A stretch of DNA of 40,665 bases from a virus (IMGVR_UViG_3300024258_000045:1-40665), one strand, 5' to 3'; shown: positions 24,734 through 32,812, counted from the first letter of the stretch. Notes: generated by a model not told the origin, from the letters alone. Translations and numbers: made by a program.

Positions 24734-24890
24734 TTTTACTATCCTTATTCTGTTTTGTTCTGTAAATTTTATCATAGCAATCCAAACAAAGTTGACCTGC
24801 TCCTTCTACATATCCTAATCGGTTATCTATATGAGTATCTTTATCATATAAAGTTTCACAATCACAACTAACACATTTATCTTTCATCAT
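24720..24890 (-). CDS. Small zinc-ribbon protein, 56 aa
   Basis: Starts MMKDKCVSCDCETLYDK and contains QLCLDCYDKIY. The two CxxC pairs about 28 residues apart form a typical zinc ribbon. GGAGGGTGGA lies just upstream of the start and is part of the preceding gene's coding sequence. Possible nucleic-acid-binding adaptor. Confidence 0.65.
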   Translation of the reverse strand: MMKDKCVSCDCETLYDKDTHIDNRLGYVEGAGQLCLDCYDKIYRTKQNKDSKNENE

Positions 24891-25554
24891 TCCACCCTCC
24901 ATTATTGTAATCAGTAAACAATCTACCAGTTGGTTCTTTGGTTTCCCAATCTATTTCTTCTTTATGTTCTAGTGTATAATCACCAAATGGTCTACGAAAA
25001 ACTGTCTTGCCACTATCTGGTGATTCGTAAATATATTTACCATCATTAGAAAGTGAATTATCAATTATCTCATCCGCAGGTCTATTAGTTTCTTCAGTAT
25101 ACCGTTCCCCATTTTCACGTTCGTATTCTAACTGACATTTTAGATGTCGTGTTCTCGATACAACGGGATCTAAGTCTCTATCGTGAGTAGATTCATCACA
25201 GTAATCACATACCCAATCTTCTAATTTTAATTCACACTCAAGGTGATTAAACTCAGTTCCAAGATAATCTGAATTTACATCGTGTGTATTTTCTCCACAT
25301 ATATTACACACCCACTTATCTTTTTCAGATTGTATATCCGATTCTAAATCATACTTGTGCATATCAGTAGTGAGATATGAATTAATTGGTTTTACTGGGT
25401 TACCTGCGGTGTCTATTCTATATTTAGTATAACTACCATATTCTTTTAGTGTTATAGATATTGTAGTTGCTACAAGTTCTCTTGCCGCTGATGATGCCAA
25501 ATTAATCTGACCACTCGACATATCATCTAACACATCTTTAATTATTTGTTTCAT
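24877..25554 (-). CDS. Protein with two tandem CxxC...HxxC zinc modules, 225 aa
   Basis: The middle (residues ~80-145) holds two copies of one module: WVCNICGENTHD...HLECELK and WVCDYCDESTHD...HLKCQLE. Each has CxxC followed by HxxC, so two zinc sites of duplicated origin. The remainder is acidic with no recognised enzyme motif. Probably a DNA- or protein-interaction factor. It overlaps genes at both ends by 14-17 nt. Confidence 0.7.
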   Translation of the reverse strand: MKQIIKDVLDDMSSGQINLASSAARELVATTISITLKEYGSYTKYRIDTAGNPVKPINSYLTTDMHKYDLESDIQSEKDKWVCNICGENTHDVNSDYLGTEFNHLECELKLEDWVCDYCDESTHDRDLDPVVSRTRHLKCQLEYERENGERYTEETNRPADEIIDNSLSNDGKYIYESPDSGKTVFRRPFGDYTLEHKEEIDWETKEPTGRLFTDYNNGGWNDER

Positions 25555-25834
25555 TGTATTGGTCCTTGTTGTTATATCGCTTATAAATAATATTACACAT
25601 TAATTTTTCATTTTTTGTTAATTTAAACCCACCACCAATTTTAGCCTCGGCCATTAATTGTTCTTGTAATTTTGTTACAAATGCAAAATCACTTCTACTT
25701 TCACTTGACCAACCAGTTTTAGAAATTTTTATAAATTCAAAAATTTGAGTGCTTAGTTTTTTTACCTTATACAGATTACCAGCACTCTCATGGTAATCGT
25801 AACTTTTTTTCATGTCAATTAAAAAATCATCCAT
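25538..25834 (-). CDS. Hypothetical protein, 98 aa
   Basis: Basic, helical protein starting MDDFLIDMKKSYDYHESAGN. The start follows AGGAAAATATA and lies just after overlapping hairpins at 25854-25902 that may control it. Function unknown. Confidence 0.65.
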   Translation of the reverse strand: MDDFLIDMKKSYDYHESAGNLYKVKKLSTQIFEFIKISKTGWSSESRSDFAFVTKLQEQLMAEAKIGGGFKLTKNEKLMCNIIYKRYNNKDQYNETNN

Positions 25835-25853
25835 TATATTTTCCTATTAAAGT

Positions 25854-25902
25854 GTGGGGTGAGATAAAAAGGAATTTAAAATACCCACCCCACGTTAGTG
25901 GG
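25854..25902 (-). promoter_or_regulatory. Mutually exclusive hairpins before the 25834 start
   Basis: On the transcript, CCCAC-TAAC-GTGGG (25902-25889) can form first, or its right arm can instead pair as GTGGGGTG with CACCCCAC (25893-25854, 8 bp, 24-nt loop). The two share 25889-25893 and cannot coexist. The layout resembles an attenuator or other riboregulator. No T run follows. Confidence 0.4.
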
Positions 25903-25903
25903 A

Positions 25904-26110
25904 TTAACCCCTAACTAATTTTTCCTTTGCCTTTAGTATAATTTGATGCCTCTCTATGAGTTTCTGGATTCTTTCAAGGGATCCCTTTGGGTAAATACCA
26001 CGTTTTAAATTAGATACGATATTATCAATATAAACATTTCTTATATTGTCATCCATATACGCATCCATTTCTGTTAATCGTTTCATTGAACGTTTTAATT
26101 TATTATTCAT
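25904..26110 (-). CDS. Hypothetical basic protein, 68 aa
   Basis: Lys/Arg-rich helical protein starting MNNKLKRSMKRLTEMDAYMD. AGGAAATAAAAAATATG start. It is preceded by a TATAAT box and a palindrome at 26154-26173, so it may have its own regulated promoter. Possibly DNA-binding. No family recognised. Confidence 0.6.
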   Translation of the reverse strand: MNNKLKRSMKRLTEMDAYMDDNIRNVYIDNIVSNLKRGIYPKGSLERIQKLIERHQIILKAKEKLVRG

Positions 26111-26134
26111 ATTTTTTATTTCCTATTATTAAAT

Positions 26135-26179
26135 ATTATACGAGAAAGTGAAACTATCAAAATATTTTGATAGCTTCAC
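26135..26179 (-). promoter_or_regulatory. Palindromic operator-like site with TATAAT box
   Basis: CTATCAAAA-TA-TTTTGATAG is a perfect 20-bp palindrome, extended by GTGAA/TTCAC arms around one mismatch (26148-26179). A perfect TATAAT (26140-26135) lies 14 bp beyond the TTGATA half. It could be a repressor-binding site over a weak promoter for the 26110 gene, or a hairpin ending the MoxR transcript. Confidence 0.4.
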
Positions 26180-26218
26180 CACTTCGTTTTTAGTTTCTTC
26201 TAATTAGAAAGAAATTTT

Positions 26219-27382
26219 CTAACTAATATCTCCTGAGTTTTCGATTTCACTTTCATTAAACAAGTCATCAGAACTACCATCAGTAACAAACTTCTGTATT
26301 AACTGTTTCACGTAAGTTCGTTCTGATTCCATACCACCATCATTAGAGTATTGTGGATAGACAGTAACTTCAGCTGCTTCATCTAATCCAAATCCATCAT
26401 AGAGTAATCCAGCCATTTCAACAGAAGTTCTGGTTGAAATTCCACTTGAAACTCTACCGGTTTCATTTCGTGATTCAACACGAGTTGAATGTGCAATTTC
26501 CGAAACTGATTTCAGTAATCCATTATCTACATGAGGAAACATATAGGATAGTAATCCCAATTCTTCTTCATTATTCAATACATCCATTTCTACGATGGTG
26601 AATCTGTCCATTAAGGCTTTATCCATAACACGAGTAGAAGTGTATTCATTACCAATGTTAGCGGTCGCGACGAATGTAACTCCTTCTGCGACTGAAACTG
26701 TTTCAGTTCCATCGGCTTCATCCAACCGAAGATATCTTTGACCTTCATCAAGAACTGTCATTAAAATATTCCAAGCGTCGGGGTGAGCTCTTGATAATTC
26801 ATCCAACAGAATAACTGCGTTTGGAGTTTTTATCGCGGAAACGAAATGTGATTCTGAAAAGTAAGTTCCCTTCTTTTTATCAAAGTGGGTATTACCAATC
26901 AAAGTTGAACGAGGATCCTGTGTCGCTCCAAGATTAAAGTAAAAGTCAGGACGGTCTAAAGCGTTTACCAACGATTTAGCTGCCATAGTTTTACCACATC
27001 CGGACGGACCAGTCATTAAAATGTTTTTTCCACGGACTGCGGAACGGACAAGATATTTCCACTTCAATTCTTTCATCACCAAACCATTAGGTTTAAGTTT
27101 AAAAGAACTATGAATGAAGTTCAACATTTCTGAATGTTCTTTTGGAATATCAACAGAACTCATATCCATTACTGGAACAGAAGCTTCGTCAAATTTACTC
27201 ATTGGAACTTTCCACCAATAAGTTCTCCCACCTTTACCTTCACGTTTCTCTAATGCCATTCCGGCTTCAAACGCTCCTCTACGAGTGGAAGTTGAGATTT
27301 CCGAGGTAAGTTTATTACCATCGATATCCCAAGCGTTAAATCGGTTACCCGACATTTCTATTTTTACAACTGTATTTGTCAT
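26219..27382 (-). CDS. MoxR/CobS-type AAA+ ATPase, 387 aa
   Basis: AAA+ chaperone-type ATPase of the MoxR group. Walker A MTGPSGCGKT, Walker B AVILLDELSRAHPDAW, sensor-like FVATANIGNEY and the arginine-bearing MDKALMDRFTIVEMD are all present. Such ATPases work with VWA-domain proteins to remodel or activate target complexes. A VWA/metallopeptidase gene lies just upstream. I start at the ATG after AAGGAGTCATTCAA. A 13-residue in-frame extension to 27421 would be leaderless, beginning about 9 nt after promoter P5. Confidence 0.92.
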   Translation of the reverse strand: MTNTVVKIEMSGNRFNAWDIDGNKLTSEISTSTRRGAFEAGMALEKREGKGGRTYWWKVPMSKFDEASVPVMDMSSVDIPKEHSEMLNFIHSSFKLKPNGLVMKELKWKYLVRSAVRGKNILMTGPSGCGKTMAAKSLVNALDRPDFYFNLGATQDPRSTLIGNTHFDKKKGTYFSESHFVSAIKTPNAVILLDELSRAHPDAWNILMTVLDEGQRYLRLDEADGTETVSVAEGVTFVATANIGNEYTSTRVMDKALMDRFTIVEMDVLNNEEELGLLSYMFPHVDNGLLKSVSEIAHSTRVESRNETGRVSSGISTRTSVEMAGLLYDGFGLDEAAEVTVYPQYSNDGGMESERTYVKQLIQKFVTDGSSDDLFNESEIENSGDIS

Positions 27383-27430
27383 TTGAATGACTCCTTTTAA
27401 GTTAGTTACATTATCTCTCATTGTTACTTG

Positions 27431-27459
27431 ATCTTACGAATAATATTTGATAAAGTCAA
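27431..27459 (-). promoter_or_regulatory. Sigma70-like promoter P5
   Basis: TTGACT, 17 bp, TAAGAT followed by CAAGTAACAATGAGAGATAA. Drives the MoxR-type gene independently of the VWA operon upstream. Confidence 0.87.
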
Positions 27460-27488
27460 GGCTTTTTTTAAGTTTTTTTCACTTTTTT

Positions 27489-27674
27489 TCATTTTGATTT
27501 AGTCCAATGGAATTTACCATTATCAGTTTGATAGGTTTCCCAACCACATTTTTTCCATATACATTTCCAACTATCTTCTGATTCAGTTCTTCTTCTATCT
27601 GTTGGCTTCATCTTATATCCACACATACAATCTGGTGAATGTTTATACCACTTGGATAAAATCCACTTAATCAT
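27489..27674 (-). CDS. Small zinc-ribbon-like protein, 61 aa
   Basis: Basic, Trp-rich protein starting MIKWILSKWYKHSPDCMCGY and containing WKCIWKKCGW. The four cysteines (CMC and CxxxxC) suggest a zinc site. The start overlaps the stop of the 34-residue membrane peptide (TAATG). It ends the VWA transcription unit. Function unknown. Confidence 0.6.
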   Translation of the reverse strand: MIKWILSKWYKHSPDCMCGYKMKPTDRRRTESEDSWKCIWKKCGWETYQTDNGKFHWTKSK

Positions 27675-27778
27675 TAGGGATGAAACGGTGCTCCATCAAG
27701 TATAAATGCTATAACTAATAACATATACATCATAGCTACTAATACTAATCCCATTAACATATTTTTTACTTTTTCCAT
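27674..27778 (-). CDS. 34-aa single-span membrane peptide
   Basis: Starts MEKVKNMLMGLVLVAMMYML: short basic N-terminus, then one long hydrophobic span and a short tail ending in Pro. It overlaps the VWA gene stop and the next gene start (TAATG at both). Probably anchors or modulates something at the membrane, perhaps the VWA protein. This is inferred from position only. Confidence 0.6.
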   Translation of the reverse strand: MEKVKNMLMGLVLVAMMYMLLVIAFILDGAPFHP

Positions 27779-30012
27779 TAGTTCTTCTCCAAGAATTTTT
27801 TGTTCATAGTTCTTGATACGGCTGTTACAGAAGTTACATCAACAAACTGAGAATCTTTACCATACATTCTTTTGAAATCTCCCATATATCTATTTCCATC
27901 ATAACTATCTCCAATGTAATATGAAAGAACTTTTATTCCACGTTCTCTAATTTTCTTTACCATCAATTTAGTATGGTTGATTGCGGTATCATGATAATAA
28001 TCAACGACACCATTACTAAACATTGGCATCCCATCGGAAAAGTTTAAGAAATAAGATTCTTTATCAGTTCCACCAGCGACCATTTCATCCATAACAGCTT
28101 CATAACATAATCCTTCTGGAGTAGTTCCAGCTACATTTATGGATTTCCAAAGTGTTTTAACTTTAACTAAACTATCTACACGTGAATCATAAGCGATTAA
28201 TATAATTGGATAATCTTCAGTACTTCTACCATAACTATGCTGAGTAGAACGAAAAGAAACAACCACATCAACACCTTCAATCATATCAATTGCCTTTACC
28301 ATAGAAGTAACTGACTTCATGGTTTTTCTCCATTTATCTCCAGACATACTTCCACTTGCGTCAATGGAAATATGAAGGAAAGCGTCTGGGAAAGAATCAA
28401 TAAATGTTTGACTAAATACACCATCATTTCCAAATCCAAGTTCGGCTATTAATCTTTTATCAATACGACCGGTATTTTTTCTGGTATATTTTGTTTCACG
28501 GGATTCAGTTCTAACTTGAAGTTTTCTACCAAGGATAGTTCCAAGTCTTAAACCTTCTGTAATAGATTCTTCGTTAGTATCACTGTGATAACTTCTACCT
28601 AACATATTGATAGTTCCACTTTCAATAAGTTCTTTGGTTAATTTCTTAACTACAATACATTTGGTTTTTTTACCAAGTTTTTTACCAGTCCACCTATCAG
28701 TTAAATCTACACCAACTTCTTTATAACTCATACCACTATTTTCAACAGCGTCAATGGAAGCTTTATCTTTTTTGGAAACTTTCTTTTTCTGGATATCTCC
28801 ATCCATAAATTTCTTTTGTTTCTTGATTGCGTTTTCAAGTGATTTCTTTTGTGAATCTGAAAGTGTTACTTCACTTTTTTTAGTTTCAATTTCTTCACCA
28901 CTTTTATTAGAAGAATCTTCTTCACCACTTTCATCACTACTTTCAGTAGAAGAACTTTCCCCATCTTCATCCGATTCTTCACCACTATCCATAGGAACAG
29001 ATACAGAATTTCCGGATTTTTCTTCACTAAATTCTACATCACCATTTTCAACGGCTGATAACAAATCTTCAAATTCATCATCAGACATTTCACGGGATTC
29101 ACTTTCACCACTTTCACTATTACCATCAGTAGAACCACTACCATCGGCTTTCTCATAAGAAACTTCACCAGTTTCATCATCAGTTTTTTTAATTCCATCA
29201 AGAATGTTATTTAAAATTACGTGATACATTTCAAGTGCCACATTGAATGAATCTTCACTTGATTTCAATCTTGAAATATTTTTCAAATCAAGTATATTCC
29301 AAATCTCTCTTAATCCATTTAATGAATCTAAACGAGTATTTGAATTAGTAAAATTGATAACTCTAAAAATATATGAATCCCAATTTTCATCGGTCATTTC
29401 ATCAGACAATAAAGCTTTATCAATTACTTTTGCTCTAAAATACTTTTCGTACATTGAATGATAGTAACCTTTATATCCAGGTGAGTTACTGAATATATGA
29501 TAATCAATTCGTCTATCTTCTACAAAGTTTAATAAATTCTTAATATGAATTTTAGAATCCATTTCACTATAACCTTTAGTGAAAGCTCTATCTAAATATT
29601 CTTTTGGTATATTAACTTCAAGTTGTTTTAGGAAGTCAAAATCACTTAATAGTATATGAGAACCTTCGTGAAGTGCTAACCCAACAGTTGAATCAAAAAG
29701 TTTATCATCCAACTTTGACGAAATAGTAACTTTCTTACCATCAGTAAAGGAATCACCTTGTGCTGTAAATGTAACGGGAATATCTTTTCCAGTTACAATA
29801 TTTACGAAGTTTCCAATAGCTCGTCTATATGAAGCGAGAGCTATTAAATCAGTTCCACTTTTCTTTTCTTCATCATGAGTTTCACCCCAATTTTCATCCA
29901 ACCAAAATGAACTAAAATTGTTAGTCTTGTTTAGATTTTTACTGGAATACTTCTCACGAAGTGCCATTGGATTAAATAATTTCATTTTTTTCATTTGGGT
30001 TTTCTCTCTCAT
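27778..30012 (-). CDS. Metallopeptidase-like plus VWA domain protein, 744 aa
   Basis: The N-terminal domain contains ALHEGSHILLSD (HExxH at residue 115) and, ~50 residues on, NFVEDRRIDYHIF with a possible third metal ligand, like the putative metallopeptidase domain of DUF2201-type proteins. Residues ~290-400 are a Ser/Glu/Asp-rich linker. The C-terminal VWA domain has an intact metal site: DASGSMS (~551), TTPEG (~630), FSDG (~660). This is the architecture of CobT/CoxE-like partners of MoxR ATPases, one of which follows. The ATG at 30012 is nearly leaderless from P6; an internal start at 29994 is possible. Confidence 0.88.
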   Translation of the reverse strand: MREKTQMKKMKLFNPMALREKYSSKNLNKTNNFSSFWLDENWGETHDEEKKSGTDLIALASYRRAIGNFVNIVTGKDIPVTFTAQGDSFTDGKKVTISSKLDDKLFDSTVGLALHEGSHILLSDFDFLKQLEVNIPKEYLDRAFTKGYSEMDSKIHIKNLLNFVEDRRIDYHIFSNSPGYKGYYHSMYEKYFRAKVIDKALLSDEMTDENWDSYIFRVINFTNSNTRLDSLNGLREIWNILDLKNISRLKSSEDSFNVALEMYHVILNNILDGIKKTDDETGEVSYEKADGSGSTDGNSESGESESREMSDDEFEDLLSAVENGDVEFSEEKSGNSVSVPMDSGEESDEDGESSSTESSDESGEEDSSNKSGEEIETKKSEVTLSDSQKKSLENAIKKQKKFMDGDIQKKKVSKKDKASIDAVENSGMSYKEVGVDLTDRWTGKKLGKKTKCIVVKKLTKELIESGTINMLGRSYHSDTNEESITEGLRLGTILGRKLQVRTESRETKYTRKNTGRIDKRLIAELGFGNDGVFSQTFIDSFPDAFLHISIDASGSMSGDKWRKTMKSVTSMVKAIDMIEGVDVVVSFRSTQHSYGRSTEDYPIILIAYDSRVDSLVKVKTLWKSINVAGTTPEGLCYEAVMDEMVAGGTDKESYFLNFSDGMPMFSNGVVDYYHDTAINHTKLMVKKIRERGIKVLSYYIGDSYDGNRYMGDFKRMYGKDSQFVDVTSVTAVSRTMNKKFLEKN

Positions 30013-30020
30013 TACTCTTG

Positions 30021-30049
30021 ATCTTACGACAAAATAATGAGAAAGTCAA
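30021..30049 (-). promoter_or_regulatory. Sigma70-like promoter P6
   Basis: TTGACT, 17 bp, TAAGAT followed by CAAGAGTAATGAGAGAG. Drives the VWA operon. The ATG begins 8 nt after the -10 box, so the message would be leaderless. Confidence 0.87.
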
Positions 30050-30058
30050 GTACTTTCT

Positions 30059-30514
30059 TCAAATATTTTCAACTTTCTTTTTATATTGTTTATACATTTT
30101 GTTTAATGCTGATTTTTGTTTGGGTGATAATGAACCTCTATTACGAGCTTGGTTGTAAAGTGAATCTATGAATATTTCTTTTTCATATTTGAAATTACTT
30201 GTATATGGTGCTCGTTCTAACATGGTACGAACCATAGTAATCTTATTTAATAATATTGTTTTATTTTCTAAATAGGATGTGTCGTTTATTGTATTGAGCC
30301 ATGTTTTATATGACTTAACTATTTTAGTAATTGATGATTCCATTAATGATGTGATTTTTCTACCAGTATTTATTGCGTGATACATACTACCAATGAATTC
30401 TCTATATGTAGAATCTTGGTGTAAGTAATTTACATCATCTAAAATGTGTTTTAATTGTTTTATTCTGTGGTTGAATTCGGTTCTATTTTTTTCTATGTAT
30501 TGTTTATTTCTCAT
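30059..30514 (-). CDS. Hypothetical basic protein, 151 aa
   Basis: Lys/Arg/Asn-rich helical protein starting MRNKQYIEKNRTEFNHRIKQ and ending KMYKQYKKKVENI. No recognised domain. It sits alone between P6 and P7, immediately upstream of the VWA operon, so it may belong functionally to that module. The ATG is 8 nt after the P7 -10 box with no ribosome site, indicating leaderless translation. Confidence 0.7.
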   Translation of the reverse strand: MRNKQYIEKNRTEFNHRIKQLKHILDDVNYLHQDSTYREFIGSMYHAINTGRKITSLMESSITKIVKSYKTWLNTINDTSYLENKTILLNKITMVRTMLERAPYTSNFKYEKEIFIDSLYNQARNRGSLSPKQKSALNKMYKQYKKKVENI

Positions 30515-30522
30515 TATAGTTG

Positions 30523-30551
30523 ATCTTATAACTTAATAATGAGAAAGTCAA
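30523..30551 (-). promoter_or_regulatory. Sigma70-like promoter P7
   Basis: TTGACT, 17 bp, TAAGAT followed by CAACTATAATGAGAAATAA. The spacer TTCTCATTATT is shared with P6. Confidence 0.85.
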
Positions 30552-30633
30552 GTCTTTTTTCACTTATCTTGATGATTTTTTTTATTTCTTTATATCTATT
30601 ATAAAAGAGTATTCTTGATAATAGTTACCAAAC

Positions 30634-30658
30634 AAAGTGAGAAGGGGTTAATATATAA
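30634..30658 (-). terminator. Hairpin downstream of the 30713 gene
   Basis: GGGTTA and TAACCC pair around a 9-nt AT-rich loop in the 160-nt gap between the 30713 gene and promoter P7. Only CTTCTCACTTTG follows, so it is at best a weak terminator. Nothing else is recognised in this gap. Confidence 0.35.
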
Positions 30659-30712
30659 CTAACCCAACCGTCTTTCATCTATAGTATCATTGATAGTCTT
30701 TTGATATTTTCA

Positions 30713-30940
30713 TTAGTTTAACTCCGGTTTTATTTCAAAGTCATTTATAACTTTAAATGTGAGTATCCATTTCATATCATCACAAACTTCATAACCATCT
30801 AAATAACAACTATCCGTAGTAAATCTGGTTACTATATTGGTCATTTGATCTTCTTTATGGTATATAATATAAATGTATTCACCGTTAGTTCTCACCATAA
30901 CTGTATTATCTGGATCATTATATACTACATTGTCTTTCAT
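30713..30940 (-). CDS. Hypothetical protein, 75 aa
   Basis: Acidic beta-rich protein starting MKDNVVYNDPDNTVMVRTNG. Last gene of a long coupled series from 33.9 kb. ATGA overlap with the upstream gene. No family recognised. Confidence 0.65.
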   Translation of the reverse strand: MKDNVVYNDPDNTVMVRTNGEYIYIIYHKEDQMTNIVTRFTTDSCYLDGYEVCDDMKWILTFKVINDFEIKPELN

Positions 30941-31227
30941 TTATTCGTCCATAAATCAGGTTGAATATCTGTTTCTTCTCCATACATAGAATATCGTGGT
31001 TTAGGTGGTGGTGTATCCGGTTCTTCTTCATACTCAACGGAATAAATCTTTCCCTCAAATGAAGATAGGTGAAACTCTTTAATAGTTCCATCTGATTTAT
31101 GAAAGGCGTATTCTAATCCCTCCGTGAGTGATGGGAATATTCCTGATGATGGATCTTCTGGGTCCTTCCATGAATCACCAGGTGGGAATCTTTCTAATAT
31201 TAATTTTCTTATTTCTTTGGTTGCCAT
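30937..31227 (-). CDS. Hypothetical protein, 96 aa
   Basis: Mixed-charge protein starting MATKEIRKLILERFPPGDSW, with a Pro-rich acidic stretch near the end (EEEPDTPPPKPRYS). It overlaps the upstream gene by one base and the downstream gene by ATGA. Function unknown. Confidence 0.65.
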   Translation of the reverse strand: MATKEIRKLILERFPPGDSWKDPEDPSSGIFPSLTEGLEYAFHKSDGTIKEFHLSSFEGKIYSVEYEEEPDTPPPKPRYSMYGEETDIQPDLWTNK

Positions 31228-31469
31228 TACCGTTGACCCTTTAATAGAGATTCCATCAATTCAGATGTGATCAAAGAATATTCTGGATATTTGGAAAATG
31301 TATCAATTAGATTTACGATATACTCTGAAGGTATGTGATCAACTTCATATTCTTCAACTATCGCTGCCTGTGCAATGAACGTTTTTATTGCAATCTTCAA
31401 ATCTTCAGGCAAGTCTGAACGTGGTTCTAACTTACCATCTTTTAATTTCTTTGATATGTTGTTTGTCAT
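31227..31469 (-). CDS. Hypothetical helical protein, 80 aa
   Basis: Helical protein starting MTNNISKKLKDGKLEPRSDL. No motif recognised. The start overlaps the stop of the membrane protein gene (ATGA). Confidence 0.65.
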   Translation of the reverse strand: MTNNISKKLKDGKLEPRSDLPEDLKIAIKTFIAQAAIVEEYEVDHIPSEYIVNLIDTFSKYPEYSLITSELMESLLKGQR

Positions 31470-31807
31470 TTTATATGTACCGATAAATTAATGTATAATA
31501 TAACACAGGCTAATATTAAGGATACTATAATCCGTTGACTTGGAACTTCATGTAACACTAATGCAGTCATTAATGTAAATGTCATTGTTGCAATTCCAAA
31601 TCCAATTGGTCTAACAGTCCAATACTCTCCAAAATATTCATAAAACATTCGAGTTGAATAATAAAATAAATATCCTACCGGTAATCCACCCAATGCAATC
31701 CACCAATGAGTTCTTGCCCATTCCCATCTGAACTGTGCATTCATGTGAAACCATGCAATTAGATTTCCTATTACACTAAATGATAACGCTACAAATAATT
31801 TATTCAC
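31466..31807 (-). CDS. Small multi-span membrane protein, 113 aa
   Basis: About four hydrophobic spans (LFVALSFSVIGNLIAW, WWIALGGLPVGYLFYY, IGFGIATMTFTLMTALVL, IIVSLILACVILYI) connected by short loops, so an integral inner-membrane protein. The size and four-span layout resemble small transporter-like proteins, but I cannot name a family. It overlaps the upstream gene by one base. Confidence 0.7.
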   Translation of the reverse strand: MNKLFVALSFSVIGNLIAWFHMNAQFRWEWARTHWWIALGGLPVGYLFYYSTRMFYEYFGEYWTVRPIGFGIATMTFTLMTALVLHEVPSQRIIVSLILACVILYINLSVHIK

Positions 31808-32391
31808 TAAGTTTTACCAAATAAATCTGCAAGTGATGCACCCAACTCCTTGGCTAATTCATCACCGGTTATATCATCTTGTATATTTTGTTCTATCCCG
31901 TTTTGATCTTCAAATGTTCTACCAATTTTTACATTTACTCGTTTGTGATTATGATCCTTCTCAAGGAAATAACAGTTATAACAAAAGAACCTCATATTAT
32001 CTGGAACTTTATTGTGAATATCTCCATCAATGAAATGTAATATAAGTGGTGAAAGCATATCAGTTTTTCGGAATCTCGACTCCCCACATTGACTACATCT
32101 CTGTGGTAATATGAATTTTCTAATTAACTTTTTCTGTAAAGTCAATTCTACGTCTAATGGTTTTAATCCACTCCAGGTTACTTTACGTGCTCTGGAAATT
32201 CCCCTTGAATTTGGGTGTGGTTTAAATACATCATATAATTTAGCGTACTTCTTAAACGTATTGTATGAAGTGTGAAGTGATGCTGCAGCCTTAATCATAC
32301 TTTCACTTTCTTGTATAGCTCTAACTATCTTTTCTTTTGGTATGGGTTTTCCTAAATATGGATTTATTCCCTGACCCTTTTCTCCTGGCAT
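31807..32391 (-). CDS. HNH-like protein with helix-turn-helix N-terminus
   Basis: 194 residues. Positions ~18-65 (KEKIVRAIQESESMIKAAAS) look like a homing-nuclease-type helix-turn-helix. Residues ~97-145 (RCSQCGE, then LILHFIDGDIHNKVPDNMRF and FCYNC) match the zinc-bound HNH layout LHHIDGDxxNN...NLxxLCxNC, though the first catalytic His pair reads LHF. It could be a degenerate HNH endonuclease or a DNA-binding derivative. AGGAGTATAATATG start. Confidence 0.7.
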   Translation of the reverse strand: MPGEKGQGINPYLGKPIPKEKIVRAIQESESMIKAAASLHTSYNTFKKYAKLYDVFKPHPNSRGISRARKVTWSGLKPLDVELTLQKKLIRKFILPQRCSQCGESRFRKTDMLSPLILHFIDGDIHNKVPDNMRFFCYNCYFLEKDHNHKRVNVKIGRTFEDQNGIEQNIQDDITGDELAKELGASLADLFGKT

Positions 32392-32411
32392 ATTATACTC
32401 CTATGTGTTTT

Positions 32412-32777
32412 CTATACGGAGAAAGATGTACCACACCCACAAGTTCTATTTGATTGTGGATTGGTAAACTTAAAACCTCCGTTTAATAAATCATCACTAA
32501 AATCTATTTCTGTTCCTATTAAGTATACGAAACTACTGAATGGAACTATCAATTTCATATCGTCGTAATGATATATTTTATCGTTATTTATTATTTTTCT
32601 GTCAAGAGATTTTAATGTATAATTCATACCACTACAACCACCACCCTCAACGGAAAATTCTACATCTGTATATCCAAGTGTAGTTAATCTGCCTATAGCG
32701 GATGGGGTCATAGTGATATCATCCAGATTTATATCTGGAGTTTCATTATCTAATAAATCTCTTGCATCAATGTTCAT
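32412..32777 (-). CDS. A-type iron-sulfur carrier (IscA/ErpA/HesB)
   Basis: 121-residue Fe-S scaffold/carrier. TMTPSAIGRL opens the domain. The three conserved cluster-binding Cys are visible in EGGGCSGMNY and TCGCGTSFSV at the C-terminus. This type donates clusters to apo-enzymes in the cytoplasm. HesB-type genes are known in marine phages, where they may support host Fe-S supply or a phage Fe-S protein. No recognisable Fe-S target lies in the window. Confidence 0.92.
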   Translation of the reverse strand: MNIDARDLLDNETPDINLDDITMTPSAIGRLTTLGYTDVEFSVEGGGCSGMNYTLKSLDRKIINNDKIYHYDDMKLIVPFSSFVYLIGTEIDFSDDLLNGGFKFTNPQSNRTCGCGTSFSV

Positions 32778-32812
32778 GAAAATAAATATAAAGTTTTTTA
32801 GAAAACATACAA

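Noticed and set aside
28754-29158. Long plus-strand Ser/Leu-rich frame
   Set aside because: It is the antisense of the acidic Ser/Glu linker of the VWA protein; no ribosome site or promoter on that strand.
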